Shown piece after piece: positions 10,905 to 20,811 of a stretch of 64,000 nt of DNA. Origin of the DNA: Mesostigma viride (lineage: Eukaryota; Streptophyta; Mesostigmatophyceae; Mesostigmatales; Mesostigmataceae); NCBI GenBank assembly GCA_009746045.1, contig RPFO01000408.1, forward strand, positions 1-64,000, in the 5' to 3' direction. A program made the translations under genes and the position numbers. Positions within the stretch are counted from its first letter, which is position 1. Every line of letters begins with the position of its first letter. The notes under the pieces were generated by a model, which did not search any database, had not been told where the DNA came from, and saw only the letters and a program-made list of their open reading frames with translations.

Positions 10905-12170
10905 TTACAGGGCACGCGGGGCGGCCAGTTGGTTCATGACAGCTGCATAGCAGGACTCTGCGGAGTCGTAGCGGAAAAACGGGAAGGACAGGTCGTGCTT
11001 GGAGTCCTTGCCCTCGCAGATGGGGCAGGAGACACTCTTGGTGCCAGCCTCCCGCAGAGTGTCGAGGACGCACTCGCTGCAGACGACGTCGTTGTCGATG
11101 CTGTGGCCGTTGGCGGTGAAGAGGTAGTGCGCCTTCTTGTTGCACACCTTGCAGGTCTTGGAGGGCACGTCCAACTGGTGGTTGCAGCCCATCTGCTTGC
11201 TGGCAGCCTTGACGCCGCAGAACTTGTTCTTCAGATGCTCGAACTCCTTGGCGCCGGGAGTGACGGTGCTGTTGAGGTTGGACTCGGACATCGTGAAAGA
11301 GACGAAGCTGAGGTAGGAGACATAGTTGCGCTTCTCGCACTCCCACTTGATCCTGGAGACCTCCTTGGTGAAGTCGCTCTTGAAGTTCTCGATGTCGACC
11401 TTGGGCTTCTTGACGGCGTCGTTGAACAGCCCGCAAGACCTCAGGTAGTCGTTTGTGTCCTCCTGCTTCCTCTTGTAGCCACCGCGAAGAAAGGGCTGGT
11501 CGCGCTCCTCGACCTTGACGTTGACCTTGCCAGGGTCGGTGGGGCCGGTGAGAGCAAAGTTCGGCTCAGAGACGGTGTAGGTGCCTGACGTGGGCCACTT
11601 GATGAACTCGGCGGTGTCCTCCATATCCGGGTAGATCTGGAGCAGCTCGGGGAACCTCTTCTTCGTCCGCTCGTGCTCGAACGCGAACTGCTCGAATGCG
11701 GGGTCCCAGCAGCTGATGCAGTGCTCGGCCTTGCCGTTGCAGTCGATCTTGAGGAGATCCACACGAGTCGGCTTCTTGCACTTGGCGCAGTCCTTCGTGG
11801 GGATGCTCTTCAGCATGTTGTTCTGCTGAAGGTACTCGCACGAGTCGCAGAAATGGCCGTCGCAGGGGGAAAAGCTGTGATTGTTGCGCATCTTGTAATC
11901 CTCGTCAAACTCGCAGAAGTGCTTGAGAGACCTCATCTTGTCGCAGCCGACGCAGCGAATGCGCTTCTTGTTCATCATGATGTTGCTCGTCTCGTAGTGA
12001 TCCATCATGTCGTTCAAAACGCTGCGAGAAGCCTCAGGAAGGTGGACTTCGCATGCATGCTCGCCGGTGACTGGGTGGAAAAGAATGTTGAAGTGGCGAG
12101 TTTTCTTGACTTTGGGAGCACTGTGCGGCCCACGCTGGCGAGGAGCAGAGATGGCGGAGGAGGTAGCCAT
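10905..12170 (-). CDS. Multi-cysteine RING-like zinc protein, arm A copy
   Basis: Exact mirror copy of the arm B gene at 16651-17916, 421 aa. See that entry for motifs. The start is the ATG followed by ATSSAIS, about 80 bases below a TATA box at 12249-12255. The longer in-frame start at 12260 lies upstream of that TATA box and would not be transcribed from it. The gene is divergent from the intron-containing gene at 12754, and the two share a promoter region rich in CCACGGG. Confidence 0.85.
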   Translation of the reverse strand: MATSSAISAPRQRGPHSAPKVKKTRHFNILFHPVTGEHACEVHLPEASRSVLNDMMDHYETSNIMMNKKRIRCVGCDKMRSLKHFCEFDEDYKMRNNHSFSPCDGHFCDSCEYLQQNNMLKSIPTKDCAKCKKPTRVDLLKIDCNGKAEHCISCWDPAFEQFAFEHERTKKRFPELLQIYPDMEDTAEFIKWPTSGTYTVSEPNFALTGPTDPGKVNVKVEERDQPFLRGGYKRKQEDTNDYLRSCGLFNDAVKKPKVDIENFKSDFTKEVSRIKWECEKRNYVSYLSFVSFTMSESNLNSTVTPGAKEFEHLKNKFCGVKAASKQMGCNHQLDVPSKTCKVCNKKAHYLFTANGHSIDNDVVCSECVLDTLREAGTKSVSCPICEGKDSKHDLSFPFFRYDSAESCYAAVMNQLAAPRAL

Positions 12171-12753
12171 TGGAGCTGGTTGGTTTTGGTTGCTGAGAGA
12201 GCTGGGTGGATGCGAGTGGGATGCGAGGCGAGGTGGTGCAAGTCCTGCATTTATACCCACGGGGCTGCAATTCCCGTGGTCTCGAAGAATTCAGCAGATC
12301 GACGGCTCGTGGCGAGCCACGAGGTTTGTAACGGGAAACGGTATGACGGTTACGAGGAAAAATTTCCCGTGGCCATACATTTTGAGCGTTATTTTGCCAC
12401 GGGATTTGTGACGTAAAAAATCTTTCCCGTGGCAAAAATATCCGACAGTTACTTTGCCGCGGGACCGGAATCGGATTTTTTTCTGTCCCCGTGGACGGAT
12501 ATTTCTGACCGTTACGCTGCCACGGGACTTGTAACGTAAAAAAACGCGTCCCGTGGATAAGGTTTCGGCGCATAAACGACGAGCGCGCTTCCACGTAGCC
12601 AGATTGCCCGTGCAAGACCACGTAGATAGCCTGCCAGCCACGGGACTGTCTCGTCAACCAAGGCCTGCGCAGGTATAAAGACCAGACTTCCTCGTCTCCT
12701 CGCCACTCGCTCACCTCACATCAGCTCAGCACACCAAAACTCTCTCACTGGAT
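12171..12753. promoter_or_regulatory. Bidirectional promoter region with repeated CCACGGG/CCCGTGG
   Basis: Intergenic region between two divergent genes. It holds a TATA box for each (minus 12249-12255; plus 12674-12680). Between them lie about ten CCACGGG or CCCGTGG blocks, several in the context CCACGGGACTTGTAACGT or CCACGGGATTTGTGACGT, with AAAAA tracts between them. The spacing is semi-regular (about 50-70 bases), which suggests binding sites for a dedicated regulator. The mirror copy is at 16068-16650. Confidence 0.6.
12674..12680 (+). promoter_or_regulatory. TATA box for RING/TRAF-type gene
   Basis: TATAAAG in the context GCGCAGGTATAAAGACC, 80 bases before the ATG at 12754. The same TATA-to-ATG distance recurs for most genes in this block. 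Confidence 0.65.
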
Positions 12754-13926
12754 ATGGCTTCCCGCCCCAGATACGCAGCTAGCTACAACTTTGGCCGTGG
12801 TGTTACTGGAGCTAGTGGAAGTGGCAGGGGAAAGCGACGTGCTGCGAGGAACACGACTACTGGAGAAGCAGGTTTGTGACGAGCCTTTGTTTTTTTGCAC
12901 CCAAAAGCGCTTTTTCTTGTCGTTTCCGCCTTTTGGTACTCATTTCTTGTTATGTTTTCTTGCCCCCACACACCCGTGCATGCAGAACTGACCGCTGAAC
13001 AACGGCAGCTTCACAGGGCTAACAAGCCTGTGCCCGTGCACGATCATCACGGGGACTTCGACACAAGAAACAACGTGTTTCCCTATCTGGAGAACACTTT
13101 CAAGGTGGCGAAACTCGTCCTGGACTTGAGCAAGATCGAATGCGCCATTTGCGCGGAGGAGAGAGACAAGTATGTCACTCTCATGCTGGAGAACGAGCCC
13201 GCGCACGCATGCTCCATCATCATCTGCGACACCTGTGCCACTACCAAGCTTCACACGTTCAGAAACCAGTGCCCGCAGTGCCGCAAGCCGCTGAGCTCGT
13301 CTGGGCAGCTGTTCGTCCCCAACCCGCAGCTCAACAGCCTGGCGTCGAGGACGCAATACCGGGCCTGCGAACACCCCGGCTGCTTTACGATCATCCCAAG
13401 CAACATGATGGCGGCGCACGAGGAGGAGTGCGAGTACAACGTCTACACCTGTGGCAACACCGTCTCGTTCCGCCTGCTGGACAACGAGACGCTTTCTTCC
13501 AAGATGTGCTGCGGCTATGAGGGCAAGAAACGCGCCGTCGAGGAGCACATGGAGACTTGCCCGGAGGCTGAGTCTGCGAAGAAGCTTAGCGCCATGATGG
13601 GCGTGTTTGACAAGGTGGAGGCGCTCTCAGCTGCAATGGAGCGCGACAGCCCAGACGTCTTCAAGCGCATGGCTCAGTTGTTTGGGGTGACCACGGAGAA
13701 GGCCAGGCGCATCCTTGCCAGCCTGCCTGGAGCGAGTGGTGCCGGCCCTTCTTCCCAGCGTGCTCCTCGTCCAGGGGAAGCAGTGGACACAGCAATCTCC
13801 GTCGACGCCCCCACTGACCCAATCAGTGATCTCGTGGACGCCATAGACGCTGACGTTGCTGCACAGGGCGTCGACGACGAGGCTGCAGACCCCACCTGGA
13901 CTCCGGCTGGCAACCAGGACGACTGA
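12754..13926 (+). CDS. RING finger / TRAF-type zinc finger protein with one intron, arm A copy
   Basis: Two exons: 12754-12871 and 12986-13926, giving 352 aa after splicing. Exon 1 encodes a short G/R/S-rich basic leader and ends in the middle of a codon, which exon 2 completes in frame (GEA joined to ELTAEQ). The RING-like domain spans about residues 92-138, with C92, C95, C115, C120, C123, H129, C135 and C138 (CAICAEE ... CPQCRKP). A second Cys/His-rich part follows (CEHPGCF, HEEECEYNVYTC), resembling a TRAF-type zinc finger as found in SIAH or TRAF E3 ligases. The tail is acidic and disordered. The likely role is a ubiquitin E3 ligase. Without splicing, the open frame starts at 12895 inside the intron with a spurious hydrophobic segment. 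Confidence 0.8.
12872..12985 (+). other. Spliceosomal-type intron (114 nt), arm A
   Basis: Begins GTTTGTGA right after GAAGCAG and ends in TGCATGCAG before AACTGACC, with a T/C-rich stretch upstream of the acceptor. Removing it joins two coding stretches in frame and links the coding sequence to an ATG 80 bases below a TATA box. The exact mirror copy is at 15836-15949. Confidence 0.75.
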
Positions 13927-14229
13927 ACAGTTACAGCTGACAGCATTGGATGTCAAAAACCCCTCTAGTTTAGAGACAAGGGCCATAGTTAGAAACCAGC
14001 CCATCCACGGGGTTTAGGTGACAGGCAGTAGAAGAAACATCCCCACACACTGGGGACTTGGACAGGAAAGATGTGGATGTTTGTAATAAAGATGTGGATG
14101 TTTGCAAAACCAGTTTGAAAAAATATCTAAGCTGCACATTAGTATAAGTATGGTAAGTTTCCAGCAGGCCACGTGGCAGCCACAAAGCCCGATCCCCGTG
14201 GTAGCCTGCGCAGTACGGATCCCGTAGGA

Positions 14230-14591
14230 ATCCACGAGATATTTTCGAGATATTTCCGAGATATTTTAGATATTTTCAGATATTTTGAAAATATCCCAGG
14301 GACCCCGTGGACTCCCAGGGGAATCGTAACCGAAAATCGGACTCGCGGCCGGCGATCGGAGGAGCCACCACGGGAAAATCCCGTTTTTTTTTCGGGTGTG
14401 CCCTCAGAACGTTCTGAGGGCACACCCGAAAAAAAAACGGGATTTTCCCGTGGTGGCTCCTCCGATCGCCGGCCGCGAGTCCGATTTTCGGTTACGATTC
14501 CCCTGGGAGTCCACGGGGTCCCTGGGATATTTTCAAAATATCTGAAAATATCTAAAATATCTCGGAAATATCTCGAAAATATCTCGTGGAT
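14230..14591. repeat. Palindrome centre with GATATTT repeats and flanking T9/A9 hairpin
   Basis: The symmetry point is 14410/14411, in CCTCAGAACGTTCTGAGG. On each side lies a nine-base T or A run in CCCG(T9)CGGG or its complement. Farther out is a cluster of GAGATATTTTC and GATATTTT units (14237-14290 and mirror), then CCACGGGG blocks. There is no unique spacer, so the two strands could extrude as a full cruciform. The AT-rich repeats next to a perfect inversion resemble a viral hairpin terminus after replication. Confidence 0.7.
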
Positions 14592-14894
14592 TCCTACGGG
14601 ATCCGTACTGCGCAGGCTACCACGGGGATCGGGCTTTGTGGCTGCCACGTGGCCTGCTGGAAACTTACCATACTTATACTAATGTGCAGCTTAGATATTT
14701 TTTCAAACTGGTTTTGCAAACATCCACATCTTTATTACAAACATCCACATCTTTCCTGTCCAAGTCCCCAGTGTGTGGGGATGTTTCTTCTACTGCCTGT
14801 CACCTAAACCCCGTGGATGGGCTGGTTTCTAACTATGGCCCTTGTCTCTAAACTAGAGGGGTTTTTGACATCCAATGCTGTCAGCTGTAACTGT

Positions 14895-16067
14895 TCAGTC
14901 GTCCTGGTTGCCAGCCGGAGTCCAGGTGGGGTCTGCAGCCTCGTCGTCGACGCCCTGTGCAGCAACGTCAGCGTCTATGGCGTCCACGAGATCACTGATT
15001 GGGTCAGTGGGGGCGTCGACGGAGATTGCTGTGTCCACTGCTTCCCCTGGACGAGGAGCACGCTGGGAAGAAGGGCCGGCACCACTCGCTCCAGGCAGGC
15101 TGGCAAGGATGCGCCTGGCCTTCTCCGTGGTCACCCCAAACAACTGAGCCATGCGCTTGAAGACGTCTGGGCTGTCGCGCTCCATTGCAGCTGAGAGCGC
15201 CTCCACCTTGTCAAACACGCCCATCATGGCGCTAAGCTTCTTCGCAGACTCAGCCTCCGGGCAAGTCTCCATGTGCTCCTCGACGGCGCGTTTCTTGCCC
15301 TCATAGCCGCAGCACATCTTGGAAGAAAGCGTCTCGTTGTCCAGCAGGCGGAACGAGACGGTGTTGCCACAGGTGTAGACGTTGTACTCGCACTCCTCCT
15401 CGTGCGCCGCCATCATGTTGCTTGGGATGATCGTAAAGCAGCCGGGGTGTTCGCAGGCCCGGTATTGCGTCCTCGACGCCAGGCTGTTGAGCTGCGGGTT
15501 GGGGACGAACAGCTGCCCAGACGAGCTCAGCGGCTTGCGGCACTGCGGGCACTGGTTTCTGAACGTGTGAAGCTTGGTAGTGGCACAGGTGTCGCAGATG
15601 ATGATGGAGCATGCGTGCGCGGGCTCGTTCTCCAGCATGAGAGTGACATACTTGTCTCTCTCCTCCGCGCAAATGGCGCATTCGATCTTGCTCAAGTCCA
15701 GGACGAGTTTCGCCACCTTGAAAGTGTTCTCCAGATAGGGAAACACGTTGTTTCTTGTGTCGAAGTCCCCGTGATGATCGTGCACGGGCACAGGCTTGTT
15801 AGCCCTGTGAAGCTGCCGTTGTTCAGCGGTCAGTTCTGCATGCACGGGTGTGTGGGGGCAAGAAAACATAACAAGAAATGAGTACCAAAAGGCGGAAACG
15901 ACAAGAAAAAGCGCTTTTGGGTGCAAAAAAACAAAGGCTCGTCACAAACCTGCTTCTCCAGTAGTCGTGTTCCTCGCAGCACGTCGCTTTCCCCTGCCAC
16001 TTCCACTAGCTCCAGTAACACCACGGCCAAAGTTGTAGCTAGCTGCGTATCTGGGGCGGGAAGCCAT
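14895..16067 (-). CDS. RING finger / TRAF-type zinc finger protein with one intron, arm B copy
   Basis: Exact mirror of the gene at 12754-13926: exon 1 at 15950-16067, intron at 15836-15949, exon 2 at 14895-15835. The 352 aa product and splice sites are identical, including the RING cysteines and the TRAF-type Cys/His region. A minus-strand TATA box at 16141-16147 precedes it. It is divergent from the multi-cysteine gene at 16651. Confidence 0.8.
15836..15949 (-). other. Spliceosomal-type intron (114 nt), arm B
   Basis: Mirror copy of the arm A intron with identical GT and AG borders. Confidence 0.75.
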
Positions 16068-16140
16068 ATCCAGTGAGAGAGTTTTGGTGTGCTGAGCTGA
16101 TGTGAGGTGAGCGAGTGGCGAGGAGACGAGGAAGTCTGGT

Positions 16141-16147
16141 CTTTATA
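16141..16147 (-). promoter_or_regulatory. TATA box for arm B RING/TRAF-type gene
   Basis: Mirror of 12674-12680, about 80 bases upstream of the ATG at 16067. Confidence 0.6.
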
Positions 16148-16565
16148 CCTGCGCAGGCCTTGGTTGACGAGACAGTCCCGTGGCTGGCAGGCTATCTACG
16201 TGGTCTTGCACGGGCAATCTGGCTACGTGGAAGCGCGCTCGTCGTTTATGCGCCGAAACCTTATCCACGGGACGCGTTTTTTTACGTTACAAGTCCCGTG
16301 GCAGCGTAACGGTCAGAAATATCCGTCCACGGGGACAGAAAAAAATCCGATTCCGGTCCCGCGGCAAAGTAACTGTCGGATATTTTTGCCACGGGAAAGA
16401 TTTTTTACGTCACAAATCCCGTGGCAAAATAACGCTCAAAATGTATGGCCACGGGAAATTTTTCCTCGTAACCGTCATACCGTTTCCCGTTACAAACCTC
16501 GTGGCTCGCCACGAGCCGTCGATCTGCTGAATTCTTCGAGACCACGGGAATTGCAGCCCCGTGGG

Positions 16566-16572
16566 TATAAAT
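16566..16572 (+). promoter_or_regulatory. TATA box for arm B multi-cysteine gene
   Basis: TATAAAT in CCCCGTGGGTATAAATGC, overlapping a CCGTGGG block and about 80 bases before the ATG at 16651. The mirror box on the minus strand is at 12249-12255. Confidence 0.65.
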
Positions 16573-16650
16573 GCAGGACTTGCACCACCTCGCCTCGCAT
16601 CCCACTCGCATCCACCCAGCTCTCTCAGCAACCAAAACCAACCAGCTCCA

Positions 16651-17916
16651 ATGGCTACCTCCTCCGCCATCTCTGCTCCTCGCCAGCGTGGGCCGCACAG
16701 TGCTCCCAAAGTCAAGAAAACTCGCCACTTCAACATTCTTTTCCACCCAGTCACCGGCGAGCATGCATGCGAAGTCCACCTTCCTGAGGCTTCTCGCAGC
16801 GTTTTGAACGACATGATGGATCACTACGAGACGAGCAACATCATGATGAACAAGAAGCGCATTCGCTGCGTCGGCTGCGACAAGATGAGGTCTCTCAAGC
16901 ACTTCTGCGAGTTTGACGAGGATTACAAGATGCGCAACAATCACAGCTTTTCCCCCTGCGACGGCCATTTCTGCGACTCGTGCGAGTACCTTCAGCAGAA
17001 CAACATGCTGAAGAGCATCCCCACGAAGGACTGCGCCAAGTGCAAGAAGCCGACTCGTGTGGATCTCCTCAAGATCGACTGCAACGGCAAGGCCGAGCAC
17101 TGCATCAGCTGCTGGGACCCCGCATTCGAGCAGTTCGCGTTCGAGCACGAGCGGACGAAGAAGAGGTTCCCCGAGCTGCTCCAGATCTACCCGGATATGG
17201 AGGACACCGCCGAGTTCATCAAGTGGCCCACGTCAGGCACCTACACCGTCTCTGAGCCGAACTTTGCTCTCACCGGCCCCACCGACCCTGGCAAGGTCAA
17301 CGTCAAGGTCGAGGAGCGCGACCAGCCCTTTCTTCGCGGTGGCTACAAGAGGAAGCAGGAGGACACAAACGACTACCTGAGGTCTTGCGGGCTGTTCAAC
17401 GACGCCGTCAAGAAGCCCAAGGTCGACATCGAGAACTTCAAGAGCGACTTCACCAAGGAGGTCTCCAGGATCAAGTGGGAGTGCGAGAAGCGCAACTATG
17501 TCTCCTACCTCAGCTTCGTCTCTTTCACGATGTCCGAGTCCAACCTCAACAGCACCGTCACTCCCGGCGCCAAGGAGTTCGAGCATCTGAAGAACAAGTT
17601 CTGCGGCGTCAAGGCTGCCAGCAAGCAGATGGGCTGCAACCACCAGTTGGACGTGCCCTCCAAGACCTGCAAGGTGTGCAACAAGAAGGCGCACTACCTC
17701 TTCACCGCCAACGGCCACAGCATCGACAACGACGTCGTCTGCAGCGAGTGCGTCCTCGACACTCTGCGGGAGGCTGGCACCAAGAGTGTCTCCTGCCCCA
17801 TCTGCGAGGGCAAGGACTCCAAGCACGACCTGTCCTTCCCGTTTTTCCGCTACGACTCCGCAGAGTCCTGCTATGCAGCTGTCATGAACCAACTGGCCGC
17901 CCCGCGTGCCCTGTAA
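16651..17916 (+). CDS. Multi-cysteine RING-like zinc protein, arm B copy
   Basis: 421 aa with no clear named homologue. The N-terminal half carries many Cys pairs suited to zinc binding: C73/C76 (CVGC), C86, C103, C108/C111 (CDSC), C128/C131 (CAKC), C144 and C151/C154 (CISC). A second cluster near residues 320-395 has CNHQLD, CKVCNKK, CSEC and CPICEG, arranged like a degenerate RING finger. The middle is charged and contains basic KRKQED and KKPK segments that could be nuclear localisation signals. A nuclear regulator or E3-like role is inferred. A TATA box lies 80 bases upstream and the shared 3' motif lies at 17967-17988. Codon use is strongly GC-rich, unlike the compact block to the right. 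Confidence 0.85.
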   Translation: MATSSAISAPRQRGPHSAPKVKKTRHFNILFHPVTGEHACEVHLPEASRSVLNDMMDHYETSNIMMNKKRIRCVGCDKMRSLKHFCEFDEDYKMRNNHSFSPCDGHFCDSCEYLQQNNMLKSIPTKDCAKCKKPTRVDLLKIDCNGKAEHCISCWDPAFEQFAFEHERTKKRFPELLQIYPDMEDTAEFIKWPTSGTYTVSEPNFALTGPTDPGKVNVKVEERDQPFLRGGYKRKQEDTNDYLRSCGLFNDAVKKPKVDIENFKSDFTKEVSRIKWECEKRNYVSYLSFVSFTMSESNLNSTVTPGAKEFEHLKNKFCGVKAASKQMGCNHQLDVPSKTCKVCNKKAHYLFTANGHSIDNDVVCSECVLDTLREAGTKSVSCPICEGKDSKHDLSFPFFRYDSAESCYAAVMNQLAAPRAL

Positions 17917-17966
17917 ATAGTTCAGAGAATCTCTCTAGTCCCGTGGACTTGTGTACAATTAAAGAG

Positions 17967-17988
17967 TAATTATATTTTTAATGAAAAC
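17967..17988 (+). terminator. Shared 3' motif after multi-cysteine gene
   Basis: TAATTATATTTTTAATGAAAA, about 50 bases after the stop. Exact mirror of the arm A element and close to those after neighbouring genes. Confidence 0.5.
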
Positions 17989-18388
17989 AATTCACACGAA
18001 CATCATGTCTTATTTTCCATGCTTGCAATCAAAGTAAAATTAACAATTGCACACGTCCCAAGTGTCCAAATTTAATAATACTTAGCCGTTGAGACTTGGC
18101 AAAAATTTGAATTTAGCGCGGTTTTAGATTTATACTTCTGGCGCCGTCACCACGGGAAATGGCACGTGCCACGTGGCAGAATCCCGTGGACGTGCACCGG
18201 TCCGTACTCGCGCCGCGCCGTTCCGTATTCGCGCCGCGCTTATCCACAGGACGCGCGCGTCGCGCTTATCCACAGGGCGCGGACCAATCCCGTGGCAGAT
18301 GTGGATATCCCTTCGTCTATTAAGTCGCGAGACGCAACAACTCTCGCAGCTATCCTCCTCTCCATCCACCACTACCACGAAAACAGCT

Positions 18389-19107
18389 ATGGCTGACTCC
18401 GCGAAACCAGCTATGGCTGCCACCTTCGACAGCCTGCCTGCAGAAATCGTGCACCGCCTCGTGGAGCTCTCGTGGCCCAAACTGTGTGGAATCAACAAGG
18501 CCACGCAGGTCCAGTTTGAGAAGGTGAAAGAGGAAAAGACGATCGAAGCCACTGAGCTGCTGAAGGCCATTGAGAAGGAGATTCAGATGCGCTCCCGCAG
18601 ACGCCGAAGGAACCCTGGCGAGCTGCGCCACATGACTTCATGCGATCTCAAGATGTGCAAGCGGTTGCTGATTGGCAAGAAGCCCTATATCTTTCTCCGT
18701 CAAGCGAAGAGGTGGGTCGCCGAGGCTCACTGCTACAGGAAGCATCTGGCGTGCCTTGCCCAGAATGTGTTTGACAAGATGTTCTGGGCTGTCATCGTCT
18801 TCGGACACGACGCTGACCTTGTCGCTCACGAGTACATCAAGTCCGTGCCGGATCTCGAGAAGGAACGCACGGCAGAAGAGCACGGGCTCGAGCTCATCAA
18901 TCGCATGAAGGAGGCGGTGCGCAAGGCCCTCGAGACAAGCGTGGCTCCTCACCACCGCCCCCCCGGATGCAGAAGATGGAGGAACTGTGCAAGTGGGAGT
19001 TAGACGTGTGGAAGAACCAACTGGCCAATGGCTATGTCAGCTGCAGGGAGTGCAGCCTTTTGAAGCCAAGCCATGAACGGAGGAAGGCGCATGCGATGTA
19101 CAAATAA
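18389..19107 (+). CDS. F-box-like / zinc-binding protein, arm B copy
   Basis: The continuous frame from the ATG at 18389 (MADSAKPAMAATF) runs 204 codons to 19003. Residues 13-45 (FDSLPAEIVHRLVEL, followed by LCGINKATQ) resemble an F-box, the Skp1-binding helix set of SCF ubiquitin ligases. Five consecutive arginines near residue 75 could act as a nuclear signal. At a run of seven C (18958-18964) the reading probably shifts by one. The next frame continues to 19107 and supplies CRECSLLKPSHERR, a plausible zinc knuckle, then stops just before the shared AATAAA-containing 3' region. The shift is present in both arms. The F-box call is tentative. Confidence 0.55.
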
Positions 19108-19532
19108 GTACTTCCACTCCTACATTGAGAAAAGGAGTGTTGAAATGATTACTGTATTTTATTTTCTAATAAAAGCGTTTACGTAAACAAAGAGTCCTCA
19201 CATCTCATGCATTATAAATAGGCCAATTAACAAATGCAATAGGTACGTAGCATATACTAAGCATACAAAACAGGGTGCAAGTGACAGAATTCAAAAAGAC
19301 TTAGCCGTTTAGGAGCTACACTTACTAGCACGGCCCCCTTAGTGCCCAGGACTTGGTGAAAATTCGGGACTTTGCACAGAAACACGCCTAACGCCGCGCC
19401 GGTACTGCGTACGACAGAAGTAAGGGCGTATGACACGGTGCTCGGGACTTGTGCAATTTTAATTACTGACAAAGTACCAACGGAGTGGCGCTCACAATTC
19501 ATAATTGTAGTTACTGGCAAGCCACGGACTTG

Positions 19533-19540
19533 TATAAATA
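19533..19540 (+). promoter_or_regulatory. TATA box for arm B chromo-like gene
   Basis: TATAAATA next to CACGGACTTG. The first ATG downstream (19594, in a GCCGCCATGA context) opens only a seven-codon frame. The chromo-like gene starts at 19666. Confidence 0.55.
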
Positions 19541-19593
19541 GATTCGCCCTGGCCAGTCGGCCCTTGCGGTCGACCCACTGGCCAGTCGCCGCC

Positions 19594-19617
19594 ATGAAGG
19601 CTTTTAACAATAAATAA
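19594..19617 (+). other. Possible short upstream ORF
   Basis: GCCGCCATG is a near-ideal eukaryotic start context, but the frame ends after seven codons (MKAFNNK). It lies between the TATA box and the main ATG, so it could lower translation of the chromo-like gene. The mirror copy is present in arm A. Confidence 0.35.
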
Positions 19618-19665
19618 AAGCAAAGGCCTGTCGAGCATACAAGGAGGAATTTGTGGCAGGCAGCC

Positions 19666-20811
19666 ATGGATCATGAAACTATTTTAAAGAAAATACCGCT
19701 CACGTCCCTTTTTACCCATGTGGGGCGGCGGCTCCACAAGATGGAGTCCACTTTTCACAAAGAAGAATATGCAGACACGAAAAGTAAGCGTGTCAAGGTC
19801 AGGGAGGAAAAGCGTGCCATGATGCAGACCGATGTCGGCCCATCTGGCTATGGGCTTCCTCACAAGGAGCGTGATGAATGGGAGATAGCTTCTATTTCAG
19901 ATGCAAAGTTCGAAGGCGACAATCTCTTGCTCCTGATTGAGTGGGATTTTACGAAAGAACACCTTATGGAATGCGCCGTCAAAGGTCAGAAAATACAGAA
20001 ATTCAGCTGGGAGCCTATCGACATGCTTGCAAGCAACTGCGACGCAGCAGTAGCCTCGTTTGTGCAGGATTTTGTCAGCACCAAGGCGAAGTGCAAGGCT
20101 GGAAACAAGGCCGACCACACCGATGTTAGGCGGCGCTGGAATGAAATCCAGGCAGAGCGCAATGCAGCACACGAGCCGCAAACAAAGCGGCTTCGACGTG
20201 AGAGCCGCCCACAGACGGTGGAACAAGACGAACAAGAGCAGAGCTATCAGAGCAACGACGAACCTTCGCACAACGAAACGCCTCCCAAGACCAAGATGGA
20301 TTCAGATGAGATTGCAGAGCGGCTCAAGAAGTCAGAAGAAGAGAAGGCAGCAGTGCAAAAGCAGCTGGCTGACCTCATCGCAAGACAGGCTGCTGTGTAT
20401 GTACCTGTTGCCCAGCCAGCTCCCCAGCCAGTATTCCAGCCAGCTCCCCAGCCAGTATTCCAGCCAGCTCCCCAGCAGGCATCTGTTTTTTTGCAGCAGC
20501 CTGCTCCCCAGCAGGGGTCATTTTACGTGCAGCAACCTGTTTTTATTGACCAGCCGCTTCTGGGGGGGCAGCAGCCTGTTCCTGACGAGCAACTTGATCC
20601 TGATAGAGCTGCCAGGCGCGCTGCCAAGCAAGCTGCCAAGCAGGCAGCCAAGCTGGCTGCCAAGCAGGCTGCTTTTGAGCAGGCTGCCATTGATCAGGCT
20701 GCTGCTGCTGAGCAGGCCAGAAAGACTCAGGGGAGAGGAACCAAGGACATGCCCTTCATCCCTGATGAGGGAAATCAAAAGGAGGGATCCTCTGATGATG
20801 AGGACCAGTAA
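19666..20811 (+). CDS. Chromo-domain-like protein, intact copy
   Basis: 381 aa from the ATG at 19666. The in-frame start at 19651 is a weaker alternative. Residues about 69-136 match a chromo domain: an acidic-aromatic start (DEWEIASISDAKF), LLLLIEWDF in place of YLVKWKG, then FSWEPIDML and a helix ending AAVASFVQDF. Chromo domains bind methylated histone tails, so a role in chromatin reading or silencing is inferred. A basic region follows (KRLRRESR), then a coiled coil (EIAERLKKSEEEKAAVQKQL), a Q/P-rich repeat region with QPAPQPVF units, an A/K/Q-rich helix and an acidic tail. The arm A copy is frameshifted. The chromo assignment rests on pattern only. Confidence 0.75.
   Translation: MDHETILKKIPLTSLFTHVGRRLHKMESTFHKEEYADTKSKRVKVREEKRAMMQTDVGPSGYGLPHKERDEWEIASISDAKFEGDNLLLLIEWDFTKEHLMECAVKGQKIQKFSWEPIDMLASNCDAAVASFVQDFVSTKAKCKAGNKADHTDVRRRWNEIQAERNAAHEPQTKRLRRESRPQTVEQDEQEQSYQSNDEPSHNETPPKTKMDSDEIAERLKKSEEEKAAVQKQLADLIARQAAVYVPVAQPAPQPVFQPAPQPVFQPAPQQASVFLQQPAPQQGSFYVQQPVFIDQPLLGGQQPVPDEQLDPDRAARRAAKQAAKQAAKLAAKQAAFEQAAIDQAAAAEQARKTQGRGTKDMPFIPDEGNQKEGSSDDEDQ

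Larger units (their letters stand above)
7851..14410. repeat. Palindrome arm A (6.56 kb)
   Basis: Left arm of a giant inverted repeat. Every feature between about 9.15 kb and the centre recurs in reverse orientation at 28821 minus its coordinate. Homology begins at the ACTACAAAAACC block near 7851 and runs unbroken to the centre, where AGAAC meets GTTCT with no spacer. The outer 1.3 kb, containing the chromo-like gene, has small indels and substitutions relative to arm B. Four genes lie in the arm. Confidence 0.97.

Noticed and set aside
10905-11588. Long frames antisense to the multi-cysteine gene (and mirror)
   Set aside because: The 219- and 194-codon frames are shadows of GC-rich coding sequence and lack domains. 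The TATA box, start and 3' motif support the sense gene.
14139-14682. 169-codon frames crossing the palindrome centre, identical on both strands
   Set aside because: A consequence of perfect symmetry. They span the hairpin and promoter-like sequence and have no protein-like features.
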